Positions 1 through 13,764 are shown, counted from the stretch's first letter. The stretch: 64,000 bases of DNA from Saturnia japonica (GCA_033032175.1 CM065310.1:186001-250000), one strand, 5' to 3'. The notes: generated from the sequence alone by a model not told the origin. Translations and numbers: made by a program.

Positions 1-494
1 AGTGGAATTTACTCTCAGCGTATGTCTTCCCGTCCACTTTTAACTTTTGACTCTTCAAGTGAAGAGTGAATAGGCATATGATAGGTAAATGCTATCCAAA
101 CACATTAGCTATTAACTTATACGGAATTTCCTGAGTCAGCATAATTTATCATAACATAGTGAGAGGTACACGGCACTCACCGACACAGCTTCAGCAATTT
201 TTTCTGCAAACTATTTGTGGTGGAGCGAGTCCAGAGATGTCGCTGTTCTTCGCTCTACTCGGGGTTTATTACGCCGACACTTATTCCTTTATACATCAGT
301 TTATCGCTTTATGTGAGCGCTCGTCGTATCTCTGTAAAGCTTTTAAGTTTCCAGCTCATTTCACAAAGTAAGCGAGATCAAATTTTATACATACTTTTAT
401 GAGTATACGAGTAAAATGTGAATAGCTTCCGGGAACAATAAATTTCTTCGAGAGTTTCAGGCAGTCTTACAGACAAGATCCTCGTTTCTAAGGC
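1..494. other. AT-rich non-coding, nothing recognised
   Basis: Two overlapping short frames of 60-70 codons occur here, but they show no family motif and no coding-like composition. I see no repeat family that recurs elsewhere in the window. Confidence 0.5.
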
Positions 495-1700
495 TGTTAT
501 TTATGATACATACATAAATCACATCTATTTCCCAACGGGGTAGGCAGAGACCATGTCCTTCCACCTGATACGATCATGGCTTACATCTTTCGCTTCTTCA
601 ACATTCTTTAATCTTTTTATGCATGCTCGTCGGTTTAAATTACTCTTGACCTGACCTTTCTTCGGAACGTCTCCGATTTGATCGATGAACGTTCGTCTAG
701 GCTTTCCTCTTCCAACGTTTCCTTTTACACTCGCATTGAAAATTTCTTTAGTCATACTTCTTTCATTCATCCTCTCAACATCCAAACAAACTAATCATCC
801 CTTTCTCAATTCGTGTGACTCTATCTCCTTTCACACCACAAATATCTCTTATCACACTATTTTTTATCCTTCCACTCGATTCCACTTCCAACATATTCCT
901 TAGCGCTCTCATTTCTACTGCATTTATTTTACTTTCATGATTTTTCTTCCACACCTAGCTTTCACTTCCGTACATGAGTGTTGGAACCAACACTCCTCTA
1001 TGCACAGCTAAACGAGCTTTATAGAAATACTCTGGCTGCTCATAAAGGAGTGTAACGCCCCATTAACCATATTATCGGCATTTACTCACCTTCCTATATC
1101 ATTCTTACAATTTCCATCCCTAATAAACAACGATCTCAAGTACACAAACTCATTTACTTGCTCCAGTTCATCGCCATCAATCCGGACATTTTTTTGTCTT
1201 TTGTCATTTTTTCTTCCTTTTCAAACACCAAAAATTTCGTCTTCTTTGCATTTACTTTCATTCCCTTTATTTCCAAAGCTTCATTCATAATAGGCATTAC
1301 CGCTTGCAAATCCTTGGCCGAAGATGCAAGTAAATCTTAATCATCAGCGTAAGCAAGACATTTGACAAGTAACTCGTTCATTCTCAGTCCACAATCAATC
1401 TCTTTTAAATCTGTCAGACAATTATCCATGAATAGGTTGAACAGCCATGGAGACGCTACTCATCCCTGTCGGACACCCTTTTGGATATCCAACCATTCAG
1501 CGTATGCCCTATTTATTCTAACACAAGCACTGGAATACTCATAAAGAGATTTCAACATTGTATCAGATAACCGCTAACCTTTGTCTAGACAATGCGAACC
1601 ACAACTCATTACTCATCACTTTGTCATAGGTGTTTTCTAAATCTAAGAATGCAATAAAGACTTTTTGGTTTGTTGCCAAATATTGTTTCAGTTATGCACC
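495..1700 (-). pseudogene. LINE reverse transcriptase relic (non-LTR, RTE-like)
   Basis: The minus strand encodes, in order, pieces of a non-LTR reverse transcriptase. Near 1600-1640 is a palm motif reading FLDLENTYDKV. Near 1470 is VRQG followed by a stop where Cys is expected, then SPWLFNLFMD. Near 1345 is the catalytic box AYADD, followed at once by a stop. Downstream come a thumb-like segment (GVLVPTLMYGSESW near 980) and a C-terminal tail ending VSAYPVGK at 525-785. Stops and frameshifts separate the pieces, so it is dead. The 5' endonuclease half is missing, which is typical of 5' truncation. The C-terminal tail and the short 3' UTR (gtgatttatgtatgt) are shared with the fragment at 5834-6105. 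The clade is uncertain: RTE-like is my best guess. Confidence 0.85.
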
Positions 1701-2120
1701 GTAATGAGAAGACTTCATCTCATACTCTTTCTCAATCTTCCTTTACATCCCATGTACTCTCATCTCTTTTTCACGATAGAAGGTGATAATATGATTTACT
1801 ACCAAAAAAAAATCAGTAGGGCTCTGGTATTATATGCTAATATATTCCAAAAAAATAGTAGATATAAAAGAGTGCATCACACGACTCTTCCGAAGCAATG
1901 CTATTACGATATTTCACATTGATAAGAACGAAATATGAATAATGAATCAAACAATCCATCAATAAACCTTTTAAAATCACTGACATCATGTTGTGTAGAA
2001 CCATACCTTGGTATAGGTAGGTATATAGAGTAGGTACAAACTGCTATAAAAAACGAAATGATTAGATGAACCCGAGTGGGAGTCCACATGACATGAGGGG
2101 ACAGTTGATTTGATTGTCTG

Positions 2121-2141
2121 CGGAGGGGGGAGGGGGGGGGC
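2121..2141 (+). repeat. Poly-G tract 1
   Basis: Two nearly uninterrupted G-runs separated by a single A. Such runs can form G-quadruplexes and are prone to length change. Confidence 0.8.
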
Positions 2142-2706
2142 TGTCACACACAGAAATCACATGTTAAGGTGGATTGCTACTCTCAGCTATTCTGGTAACG
2201 ATTATTTTCCATATAAACAACTAAAGTTTAATTTAAAAATACAGTTTAGTTGAATAAAGCCAAGTATCTATTATTTCATACACGTATGTTAGTATAGTAG
2301 TATAGTATGTGTTAGTAGAATTATTAAACCCACTCTGGCTAGGTCCTGTTGTAGCAAAACTAAAAACATTATTTATTATTTCTCAACAGCAATAAACTAT
2401 TTTAGAAATTGAAGCTATATTTCTCTTGGTGCGTTTAGTTTATACACCCCCTCCCCCTTGAATTCTGTAAAACAATGAAAAATATCAGAAAAATGAATTT
2501 ACATTGTTATTATTAATTCGTGATTTATTATCTCCGTGATGTTGTTGGTGCTCGGGGGATAACATTTTTGGAATTACTTAAACGATACAAATGATAAAAA
2601 ATAATTAATACTACCAAAAAAAAATTATAGGTTTAACGATAGGCAACATTTTCACTTAAACTTAAATTATAGTCTGGCCCAATATGGTAACAAGATAAGC
2701 CTAAGT

Positions 2707-2721
2707 GGAGGGGGGGGGGGG
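2707..2721 (+). repeat. Poly-G tract 2
   Basis: A run of about 15 purines, nearly all G, about 570 bases from the first tract. The flanking sequences do not match those of tract 1, so this is not a simple copy. Confidence 0.8.
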
Positions 2722-5217
2722 ACTGGCTCTCGAGTATAGTTGCCGGAGCACACCTATAAATGCTTGGAGATACATTTTCAACCTGAGGGTGGTGGCTAGG
2801 TAGGCGAGCATTGGAAAATGTCCTACTTCCGTGCCACGATCTATTCTTTTACCGAAGGCTCAGCAGGCTTATTGCAAGGGAATTAAAATAAAGTTGATTG
2901 ACGCGGTTTACAAGCTACCACTGAGCCATTATTGCGTAAAGAAATCCGATCTGATGAGTCCTGCTAGAAGTGAGACCACAGTTCCGACCAGCACACCGGT
3001 CGCGTCAGGGTAATACGTTTATCGCGTCGCGAGGCAGTTCTCCCGCTCTAGCGCTGTACGCTGTCTGTGACTTTGCTGCATGCTCGAGCTGCTGTTAATT
3101 GTTTTACCGTCTGTCTCGACGCGACGCGACGCGACGCTGCAATCCGACTCTCACCTGCCGTCCTGCACAGGGCTGCCGCTGCGCGCACCGCGTCATGTGT
3201 TTATACGATGTTTGCGCTCATAAGTTACTCTTATCTCTAATAAACTATTTTATTATCTTTGTCAATAACTGTGCCTGTGTTCCGACAGTTTTGCTTCAAA
3301 GCTGGTTTCTAATTGATACTGAATGAGTTAACATTTTGGAGTACAGTGTCACTTAAAATAATATATTTTTTTGGCTACAGCATTTAAAAATAAGACCTGT
3401 ATTCGACATCTTTATAATAATTTTTGATTTCAGCTAGAACAATAAGCAAAGTGGGTAATATAGTATTTATTACTTTTTCTATTTGACAGCCCTACTACTC
3501 TGACAATCGATATCAATGGCTGATGATTTCATACCAACTCTAGAGGAAAAATGTAAAACCCTTTGAACTTTTTAAATAACATTTTATCTTCGCTAAGAGA
3601 ACTTAACCTTACTTAAAAGGACATAGAGGTGTTCTATAGATACCAATTAATATACCATTTTTATAATTGTACGAAACGAGATTTATTAAAAATAAAACTT
3701 TAACAAAAATTAATCTGATTCTCATAAATATCAGTATGGGTTATATAGGTTAGCCTATTAACAAAATATGTATGAACTTAGCCACAACGAAAGCCTTCGT
3801 GGCGTAATCTCGTTAACTCCTCAAGTTGCGTTGTTGAAATCCTTTAAAGTAGGGAACCAAGTAAGAAACAATTACATATAATACCAAGTTCACGAAAGGG
3901 CCTCTCTAACTTCTATTTTAATTTCAGAGTATATGAAATGTTCAGTGAGTAAACTAATTCATCGATATCATGGTTCCTTATTTTTAATTTGAATTTTAAA
4001 TAATTTTCGATTTTTAAGTAACATAGTTTAGGAGTATTTTTTGTGATTACTCTGGTTTTAGAAACCCACTGAACTTGAATTTACCTTTAACAATGAAATT
4101 AAAAAAAGTAAAAAATCTGTAGATACACAGAATATTATTCTGTTTCTAAAGATTCTACGTTGTGTGGAATATTATATGAAAATTTATTAAAATTAAAAAG
4201 AAATATTATTAAAATTAATTGTTTGGAGCCGTAGTGTAACATACACTTGACATTATCTATCAATGTTATCTCACATAAACATAATTATAATAATAAAAAA
4301 AATTGTGAGAAGTTGAATAATTTTGTCAAGTTATTTGTGTAAACTGAGCTACGTTTAAGAATTCTACCAGTCACGCAAATTTACACTATACATATTTACA
4401 AAGTTACCTATACCATACCATTACATGCATGAAAAAGTAAAGAAATTCATATTATTCATTATTTTATTCATAAAATCTGAAAGTGTGAAAAGGTTTAGGT
4501 ATTTCTTTAATTTTATTTTCCAATTGACTGTAAAGTTTGTGCAATAGTCTTAGTTCCTTATAAATGTTTCTACATTACATACACAACTACTTTGCTCTAG
4601 CTTGCCAAGGTTAACTTGTTTTAACAGATTTTTAGTTTTTAACATCAGCTTACGTCAATCCTATATGGGACCCTATTATAATATATACCATCAAATTTAA
4701 ATGTTTACTGGATTATATTTAAATTGTTTTTTTTTTTCTTTAGTTGGTGCGTAAAACAAATTTTAAAACCGTTGAAGTTCAGATACCGTTCACTCTGTGT
4801 ATAACGTAGAAGTCGATAACAATGTAAGGTAATGAACAATGTTCCATTAAAAGTTCCGGCGCTTTCATTCATAGGCGCTGGCAGCGGGGCGGGGCGGTGC
4901 ACAGTGGATCAAAACTGATAAAATAGGAACATACGATTTTTTTTCTTAAATTGGTATATATTTTAATGCCGACCGGTAGAGCTCATTAATTTTACTTGAA
5001 ACTGTCTAATAACATATTTTTATAAAATAAATATTTAGCGAGAAAACAGACAATGTTCAAAAATGTTGTACGGAGCGACACCTATTATGCTCCGTTTCTG
5101 AGAATCTTTCGCCGTCATCAGCTTACCACTACTTAAATCATCATTTTGAACGAACGAACAATTTACGGAAAACAATAATTATGTCTCTATTTTGTCAGTT
5201 TCGACCAACTGTGTGGC

Positions 5218-5275
5218 GCGACGATGCGGCGGTGCAGGGCGGGGCAGGGCGGGGCGGGGTGGCGCGGCTCAGAGA
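5218..5275. repeat. GC-rich short tandem repeat (GGGCGGGGC)
   Basis: Several GGGCGGGGC-like units lie in a row in AT-rich DNA. The units look like Sp1/GC boxes, but nothing recognisable as a gene follows. It is one of about 18 similar GC-rich spots in the window. Confidence 0.6.
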
Positions 5276-5833
5276 GAGTTGTCGAGCCGCGAGATTATTA
5301 ATTGAATTAACTTTTAGCTTCTCAGTGACATCTGTGAAGAGACGGTTTAGGATGTAATATATCTTTTCGAGGTGAGAATGTTTACAAATGTTTCGTGTTC
5401 ATTTTAGAAATCTATAATTATCTAAGAATCTTTGTTAGTACAAGAAAAAATTTAACAAAAAAGAAAACTAACTTCAATAATTTTGCAGAGTTCCTCTGTT
5501 GTATCTTGGAAGTTGAAGGTCCAATGCCAATGAAATTAAAATGTGGCCACCCTTGATGTTCCCCCTATTCAACACACAAAGAATCATCTAAGTCGGTTCA
5601 TAAACAAAGAAGTTATGACTGAACATTCACAAAAATATATACATTCGAATTCTTTAACCTCCGTCTTTTTTTTAAGTCGATAAAAAGGGAACACTCGATC
5701 ACTCACAATATCCTATAAAAAACTTATTAAATAATAATTTGAAATATGCGCACAAAAGCCTTTTATTATATCGTCTATATTATCTAAAGAAACAGAAAGA
5801 AGTAAATTAGTAATATTAATTGCCTACTTATTA

Positions 5834-6105
5834 AGAGGATGAATGAAAGAAGACTAAACAAATTTATGATGCGAGTGTGAAAGAAATCGTTGGAAGAGGA
5901 AGACCTAGACGAACATTTATCGATCAAGTCGGAGACGTTCTGAAGAAAGGTAAGGTCAAGAGTACTCTAAACCGACGAGCATGCATGAAAAGATTAATGA
6001 ATGTCGAAGAAGCGAAAGAGGTATGCCAGGATCGTAGCAGGTGGAAGGACGTGGTCTCTGCCTACCCCGTTGGGAAATAGGCGTGATTTATGTATGTTAT
6101 TAATA
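5834..6105 (+). pseudogene. 3' fragment of the LINE at 495-1700
   Basis: This encodes the C-terminal tail only: RMNERR, a frameshift near 5865, then [30 protein letters not shown] and VSAYPVGK ending at 6080. It is followed by the same 3' tail (gtgatttatgtatgt) as the copy at 495-1700. It is a 5'-truncated insertion in the opposite orientation. The 5877-6080 frame is open but has no catalytic domain. Confidence 0.85.
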
Positions 6106-7123
6106 ATATACAGGTTGTAACATTTAGATAGGTTATTGGGGGAACTCTGAAACTATAAGATAGAGAAATACGTTCTAAAGAACCATGGCATCGATTATAA
6201 AGACAAGAAAAATGGCATTCATAGATTTTCAAAAAAACTTATACACGTGTCGGGTATCGAACTTGATTATTTAAAAAAAAAAATACTAATACACTAATAT
6301 ACTAAATATTAATTAAAACGAACTCCGTAATCCCGTCCGGATCCGGTTAAAGTGAATGATGCTTTAAGCTCCCATTATTATTATTATCGTAATCTGGTGA
6401 AAGTGTAACTTGTGCTGCGGAAATTAAAGCGAAATTAACGCGATCCATAATGAAATGCTAAAGTGGTTTTACGTTTAATAACTTTATTATCTTCTGTAAT
6501 ATAAATTAAAGCGAGAGGTCGCGGGTCACCTCGTGAACCTCCTACAAGCTTCATTAACACGGACACAGTGGCGCCCCCGCATTGGTCCAGAGTCCCGGAT
6601 CCCGAACAAGTACCTTGGTAAAGGGCAAGTGTTTATTGCGGCAACTATCACCGCGCTGTATTCTCTCTAAAATTATTATGATAATATAATGTTTTTAATT
6701 AAACGCGCTTGCGAACATTTTGGTCAGTTTTATGTGTTTATTTATATGGGGTAGGGCCGTAACGACATGGGATACGCTTTGTATATTCAAGCCGCGCCTG
6801 TGTGCGAACTGCGTACCGAATCTACAATGCGAAAGAAACCTGGATATTTATAATATATTGTCACAGTACTGCATTAACTGCAACCATATTATATAAACAT
6901 TTCAAATCGCTAGGGCTATGTGGACTGCATACAACCCTGCTGCACACTCTTGTGGAAAATATTTTGTCCAATTCATTATCATCAAACGGGTCATATAGTT
7001 AAGTTATATATTAACTTGTGCACCCTATTTGCTTAAATACTTACTATTTATTAATCGACTATAAATATTCTGAAAAACTAATACTTTAAACGTTTGATCT
7101 CATTTAAAAACTAAAATATATTT
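6106..7123. other. Unique DNA, no gene recognised
   Basis: A moderately GC-richer patch at about 6330-6660 stands out from the AT-rich background and shows no similarity to other parts of the window. It could be conserved non-coding sequence, but this cannot be judged without a related genome. Confidence 0.4.
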
Positions 7124-7423
7124 TGTGAAACATACATGGTAATATTGTCATTATTTTGGAAAAAAGAACACGCTATGTATTGAATTTACGGACATGCCAA
7201 GAATGATAAAAGAGTATTTAATAACCTCAGCACGACGTTTCATACAACATTGCTGAAGCGTTGTAATGTTCCAAATTCAAAAAACACTCTTGTAAATTCA
7301 ATACTTCGCGTGTTCTTTTTTCCAAAATATTGACAATATTTCCATGCATGTTTGAGGCCGGCTCGGCTTTCAAACTTAAACTTGAGCTACAGTTGCCCAT
7401 TTCACGGTCTTTGCAATAATGTA
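7124..7423 (+). mobile_element. Hairpin MITE-like element, copy 1
   Basis: Two inverted arms of about 60-70 bases (left about 7130-7191, right about 7291-7352) flank a core of about 100 bases. The arms share ATTGTCATTATTTTGGA and GAAAAAAGAACACGC. The core (GAATGATAAAAGAGTATTTA, CGACGTTTCATACAACATTG) matches the element at 58177-58549 in the same orientation. Similarity continues past the right arm through ctcggctttcaaac to ttgcaataatgta, so the hairpin may be part of a larger unit. A stretch of about 57 bases found in the other copy is missing just after the right arm. No transposase is encoded. Confidence 0.8.
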
Positions 7424-9782
7424 TTAATATTAAACAGGCTGGAAATAATTCCCAGTAATTAATTAAAAAAGTAAATAAGTATAATATATGTAAAATTGCT
7501 CACCGTAGCCGAGTGAGCGATCGCAACTGGAGTGTACTGTCCAGATTAAACGGTAGAGGTAAGTTTATGTAAAAATGTAATAAATCGCGACACATCGACA
7601 CAGCCGCTGTCGGCCGCCATGCGACCCTCTGCAGTTTTTCCACCGGTGAATAAAGGTCGCTCTACGTTTCCATTTATTTCCTTTGACACTTGTAAAACGC
7701 TTTGGGAACTTTGTTGTAGCGAGTCCCGATCCGACATTACCTTTAGTAGCATGTTCAAGCAATAAATTTCAAAGAAAATGAACACTACACTACAAGAACA
7801 TATACTTATATCTTATAATATTAGTTTTTATTTATCGGTAAGTATTCAAAACAATATAAAAAGTTAAAAAAGAACAGTGCAGTGGTGGGACTGTCCCCAG
7901 CCTTAATGTGTTGCCATTTTAGCCCAATGTTGCGATGAAAATAGCTAGCGTGGTGACATAACATTTTTCAGCGCTCCTACTTAAGTTGAAAATTAGTCGT
8001 TAAGCACTTGAAATCCAGTCCTCTTTTTAGACTTACTTAAATGAATTTAACCACACAGTCACACAATTTCATGCAAAATATACGTTGGATGCACTTGCGT
8101 ACCTAGCGCCTAGGTACCTAGTACCTATCGAGTGCCAAGTAACAACAATAACCGCGTTAATTTGTAGAGACACGTGGATAATGAAGGGAACACGTCCTGA
8201 TAATAAGAGCCATCACTAACATTGCCCCTGTCAACCTGGGAGAGCACGGAGGAACGTGGGGGAACTTCACGCTGATCTGATTTATTTGCACTATTAGTAC
8301 GTAATGTACGATTTGATGTTATGTTCGGATACGCGACTGAATCACTGTGGTGTGTTAACACACTAACACACACTAACGTGTTGCATGTTTCTTGCCATAC
8401 TGTTATCCGATTCAGTCGCATTGGGAGAGGTGTTCAGCAACATGTAAGATATCCAAACCAGGTTTACTAGTACTGGATGACAAACGTTAAAATTCTCGAC
8501 TAGGTTACAGTTTTCAATAGATACAGGTAACTGCGGCTCCTTTGATTATTTATACGTCTAGATACAGTGTCGCCTTGAGACCGATAAAATTTTTGTGGTA
8601 CGGCTTCGCTAGCCCTGTTCTCCTAAAGGTATTCTTGTTCCCGCGCGTCAGTTGTGTTTGTGTCTGTATGGGGGGATACCAAGTTAAAACATTTTACTTT
8701 AAAACTTCGGGAAATTGTGCATAGATTGATCAGTTTTATATCATCTTTTAGATTTACCCGCGAACCCGTCCGTATAATATGTCGTATAAGAAAACAAATA
8801 GGCAATTTAAAAAAGTCACAGATATGTAGTTTTAATGTATTCAATTTCAGTGAATTAATAAAGTCTCTTGGCTCAAGCAGAGCAGGCCCTATTCACATAA
8901 TATGTAGTGATTGATTAACATAAAACATAACGAATAAAGATATATTTACAAATAGCAGTTATACACACACATAATCTCCTGTGAACTGGCTACAAACAAA
9001 TGGATTGTCCACAACTTATGTCCAATATGTAAAGCAGCACTATTGCACTTTTAAATTATTTATTTTTTGCTATTATATGTATAATAATTATTTATAAAAC
9101 ATTTCATTACTAACGAGACAGTCACCGAGCAATCATAGCAAGTGGAAGTGTCATACCGCAAAAATATTATTTCTAAACCGTGTCCATAATCTTTGAATAT
9201 TATTATATACCTAATTTAATATTTATAATTATATAATTATCATCGTGGGCATTAATTAAAAGAAATACATCATCTTTTACAGCAATTGAGAATATCGCAA
9301 GTTCAGTTACGTATTTATATTAAAAATTCAAAGTATCCAATTCTACTCTCATATTCAGAGGTGACGCATTATTTTAGAGGGGAGTGGGAAATATATAACA
9401 TTTAGTAATATGAATCACAACTATATGACTCGGTTGGACGATTTTCATAGCTTTTACTTTGACAAATGAATGCGACTAATGGGGAAAAACTATTCGTCAT
9501 CGCTGAAAATTACAGTTTCTATTTATTGCATTAAAAAACCGTCTCTGTTTGAGTTAAAAATTTAAGAATAACGGATTTGATTGTTAGTATTTGTATTTGT
9601 AGTTGGTAGAGTGAGTCGTATTTATTGGAACAGGTGTTTACAAGTATCAGCTTGGAACTGTTATCAATAACCTGAAGAAGTTGTTACTAAATTCTACTTA
9701 CTTGTTCCGTATATTCGTGCTGTGATGCAGAAATAAGCCGTTTCAAATTGGAACATCCTTTTAAGGATCTTTAGTTTATATA
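7424..9782. other. Unique AT-rich DNA, no gene recognised
   Basis: The frames at 7546-7785, 8125-8421 and 8654-8914 have no recognisable motif, and overlapping frames are open on both strands. Small palindromes occur at 8103-8127 (cctaggtacctag type) and 8350-8365 (gtgtgttaacacac). Confidence 0.45.
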
Positions 9783-9960
9783 CTATTATTATATTAATAC
9801 GAGAAGCAAAAACTTTATACCCCATTTTTAAGCATATTGCGTGCACGGAAGACTGTGAGATTTGGCATGGTTAAAGTTTATATGGAGAAGGAGTGCAGAA
9901 AGCAAAAATTTATATATAATATCTGTTACTAATAAATTAAATTAAATATATTAATACTGC
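9783..9960 (+). repeat. Interspersed repeat, copy 1 (inverted copy at 36.6 kb)
   Basis: A block of about 175 bases, starting near attatattaatacgagaagc and including ggagtgcagaaagc and ctgttactaataaatt, matches the reverse complement of 36597-36769 with moderate divergence. No coding capacity is visible. The family class is unknown: it could be a non-autonomous DNA transposon or a Helitron fragment. Confidence 0.7.
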
Positions 9961-12900
9961 GAATCCTAACGCGACAAGTGCCATTGAACTTAGACCCACC
10001 AAAATATTGACATTCTCATTCAATGAAAAGTGACAGCTATTTATTATTATTTTGAAACAAATTTGTTAAAATATTAGTATTATAGCAATGTAATTACATC
10101 CATAATAAAGATAAAGTTTTATAGTCTATGGTCAATATTCAATATGGCCTCTCTCTCTGGTGTGTTAGCGTGTAGCTGTCATATTGTGGCTTGTAAAACT
10201 AAATTAATAAAGAAAACATTTTACTTCAGATCTGTATATTTTATTTTAATTGTAACAAAATTGCTGGAAGCGTAATGACTCTGGGATAGAAACAAGTGTT
10301 TTTTATTTTACCTATTATAAATACATAACTCATTTCTAGTGTTGATCATTTTATTGCGAACTGATCAATGCTTGATTAATACCTTTTGGATGCTGGAGAA
10401 GTAAATTAAAAAGAGAAGATGCGTCATTCAGTTCTGTGTCTGTTTGTTTAGCACGGTAAAAGTTATTCTTAGTCCCGAAAGAAATGTCAGTCTGAGAGCT
10501 TTTAATTTAATATTGAATAATTTATCTATTATAAACTCAATAAGATATCATTTATGAAAGATTCATCCATCACTAAATCTAACAATAAGTATCTATCGAT
10601 ATTAACTTCAGACTAATATAATATATGTCAAACAATTCTGGAAATAGTGTTATAGAAAATTTAATTAGACTGCTATTGCCTAATCACCATAAAAACCTGT
10701 AATGATGTATGGTCTATATCACTTCTGGAACATTATATTATCGTTTGAAAGATTTTTGACAAAACCTATCTCACTTAACTGGTCACTTATAGTAAATGCC
10801 GTATGTTGATTTTACACAGAAACTCGCAGTGTGTACGCGCTCTTCAAGCTTTCTAGATTTACTATGAGTATAGATGAGCAAATATGTTTTTATTAGGTTC
10901 GCTGCGGACACGCGAGCTAACTATTCACCAGAAAAAAAATCATGATATCTCTGTCTTAAATGTTTACTAACACATAACTTAAAATAATATGTTAATAAAA
11001 GTAAAATATATATGAACAGTCTTCGGGCAGGTAGTGAGCTTGACACCGAGCGAACAAATAACCGGCTGTGTACCATTAATCAGACAGAAATCATTCTCTC
11101 TCATTCCTTTTAACTGACATTGATCTTTCACTACGTGTTTGTGCAAGTTCAGAAACTGTTATTGAGCTCCGAGAAGTCTTTTCAGTTTTGACTGATTTTA
11201 AAAGAACGTCGATTGAAGGAGAATGTAGACAGAGAAAGATGGCAACCCCAATAGACGATGTGGCAGAAATTGGTAACCGTGTGACATAGCAATACGGCTA
11301 CGCGGCAGAGAGCTGATGTTCCGATCGGTTTCCTTTTGTTTTGTTTTAATCAGTGAATGTCAATAAACACAGAGTCCACCCTCGAGCTCGACAAACACAT
11401 CTACCCCACTACCCTCATCGATCAGATATCAGGGTGCGGGGTCGACGCTGATGCGAACCACACAGAGTTCCCGTTCTATAATAATATATAAATAAAAGAA
11501 GCAGAAATAATTACATAAGTATATCTTTTTCTTATACTGTGAGTAGATCTTCCATGTATATTTCTTAACCTTCTGACAATTTTAATCTCGTATTTGACCG
11601 GAGTTTTAGAATATATTCGAGTTCGAGTACGAGTTTGGGTAAATGACGATCAAATACGTAACTGTTGGTACTGTCACATAGCTCTATGCTTCAGCTAGAG
11701 GGCGATGTTTATATGTCTATAAAAGAAAATTAGTATTTAAACGAATACTAGAACACTAGATTATTAAATGATGGCATGCTGAAAGATATCCCCAAACAAG
11801 GTACTTACCCTCAAGTGGAACAGTCTGCTCGCTAGAACCAATAAGGTGCTCAGTGACAAATTTACAACTTGAAGGTGATAGGTAACTAGAACTGCATTAA
11901 AAATGCTGCATTACTCAAAACATTGTAAGGTTTCTTCTATCCACATCTATATTATATATGCACTGCATACTGACGGGTTAGAAGCTTTGATGTTGATTGA
12001 TTATGATTTACATTTAAGTTAACGTATGATAACATCTCTCCCCGTGCTCCACACAGTCTACACACAGCGGGTGTTCCATAATTCACGTCTAGTCTGTGCG
12101 GTCTGTGTCTGTGTCTCAGTCTGATCTATTTCGTACATTGACGTAATGGAGACCGATACTAGAAGAGTCATTAATTATTGTTATCGGCGGTTGCTCCCTC
12201 ACTTAATAATCAAATATCTGAGAGACGAAGCTTTGCTCGGTATCTTAAAAAAAAGAAAAATACCTATCTAAAAGTATTCTTTGAATGTCATACATTATCT
12301 AAATACAAAATTTTATCCAAATCGTTGGAACCATTTCCGAGAAACCAATTACATATATATATGTATACAATAATTGCTCACTTAATATAATAAAATTACG
12401 TATTTAATTGTATTCATATTTTTACCCGTGTCTCAGGTATTTGTATACAAATTGAACAAGTAAAACGACACGGAACACATCTTGTAAAATGTATTGTATT
12501 TTGTACAATTAATACGGATATTTAAATAAATTTAACAACCACCGATAATACAAAAGTGTTCGAAGTATGTATCTAAATATAAAATATTTCTTCATTTTAA
12601 ATACTATAACTAAGAGAATATTTAGAAATGCACAATATTGATATATTTGGTTAAATGCATGCGCATGTCCTGAATTTGATTGTTGTTGAAGAAGTGAAGC
12701 GACCCTGTAGTTACTCGCGAGACTGTACGGCACAGTGAAGGGTCAACGTCCGTTTAAGATCGCCAAAGCAATTCGCCCGTCGGGATCTTTTGTATTCTCC
12801 CTTTTCGTTTCTTCTCCCCGGAGACTCATAAGATTAGACTGATGTCTCTCGATTTTGTAATATGTGCCCTGAACAGGCTTTTTGTTATGCGAGCGGGTAG

Positions 12901-13587
12901 AGCACGAGTCCCGGCGCGCGGCGGCGCGCGGCTAACTACTACTAACAGGTGTGTTTTGCTTTGTACTGCAGAAAAATTGCTTTAGATACCTAAGTTAGCA
13001 GAGCAGTATTTTATTGGTGCGTTTAACGAGTATAATAAATAATAATATAATGTGTTTCAATAATAATAACTCTATAGTGTGGACATTTTATTATTTTTAT
13101 AGGTATTAAGTATATTATTAATTATTTTTTTGTAATGAGTATGTATTTTAATTTTATTTTAATTATTTAATAATTTACACGCCACAAATGACAGGATATG
13201 ATGTAAATATTTTTATAAATGTAAGAAATGTATTGACCATATTTAGACAAATACAAGATATTGTATTGTAATATCTGTAGTTTCGCAGAAGCTTCTTAGA
13301 CTGCGAACCTCTCTGTATGTTTCACTACCGACTTTGTTACTTATACTTAGGTTGCGATTTACATCTCACTTTTCACTATAATGCTTACATTTTACTATTT
13401 TAATAAAAAAATGCATCTGTTAAAAAACTCTCGTATTATTTAGTTTTCAACAACACTCCAGATGTTTTCTCTACTCGATGCATCAATTTTAATGAAACTG
13501 CAACTAATATAAATAAAAAATTAACTTTAGACAGTTATTTTCGAAATTAGTAATAATACACCCGGTAAAATATAATAGAAAAAAGGC
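9961..13587. other. Unique AT-rich DNA with one weak repeat and a GC spot
   Basis: No gene is recognised. A possible interspersed repeat lies at 12210-12395 and a GGCGCGCGGC-type GC spot at 12911-12932. The small frames are uncharacteristic. Confidence 0.45.
12210..12395 (+). repeat. Possible interspersed repeat fragment
   Basis: The order gacgaagctttgctcggta, then atccaaatcgttggaacc, then an (AT)n run and ataattgctcac resembles widespread arthropod repeats with the phrase 'aaatcggttgaaccgtttc'. No second copy is recognised in this window, so this rests on family resemblance alone. Confidence 0.35.
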
Positions 13588-13698
13588 TTAAAGAGGATTA
13601 CGATGCGTTAAACCCATCAATATCGGTGCGATGTTGTTTGGGAGGATGCACGGGTCCGCCCACTCCATGCGACGTGATGGTGTGGCTGGCTGCGCCAT
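13588..13698 (-). CDS. Unassigned 36-codon ORF in a GC-rich unique block
   Basis: On the minus strand an ATG at 13698 opens a 36-codon frame (starts MAQPATPSRRMEW, ends THRNPL) that stops at 13588. It lies in a block at about 13615-13715 that is far richer in GC than its surroundings and matches nothing else here. I do not recognise the peptide. About 70 bases upstream on the same strand is a strong AG|GTGAGT junction. It could be a small coding exon, part of a 5' UTR or a regulatory element, or it could be chance. Confidence 0.2.
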   Translation of the reverse strand: MAQPATPSRRMEWADPCILPNNIAPILMGLTHRNPL

Positions 13699-13764
13699 AC
13701 CACCGCCGCCGGTTTAAATAGAATGTGATGAATACATACCACTACGAGTCAATGGAAAGAGCTG

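Larger units (their letters stand above)
1701..5833. other. Unique AT-rich DNA with G-tracts and GC-rich spots
   Basis: No gene is recognised. The stretch holds two long G-runs (listed separately), a (GCGAC)n run at 3117-3137 inside a GC-rich patch at about 2985-3200, and GGGCGGGGC repeats at 5218-5268. Small frames here (for example 2831-3013 and 3099-3326) have no recognisable motif. Confidence 0.5.

Noticed and set aside
3099..3326. 75-codon frame starting in the GCGAC repeat
   Set aside because: Codons come from the tandem repeat and then from AT-rich DNA. No motif or conserved pattern is visible.
8654..8914. 86-codon plus-strand frame (MFVSVWGDTKLKHF...)
   Set aside because: No family motif and no splice or promoter support. 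Another open frame overlaps it on the opposite strand.
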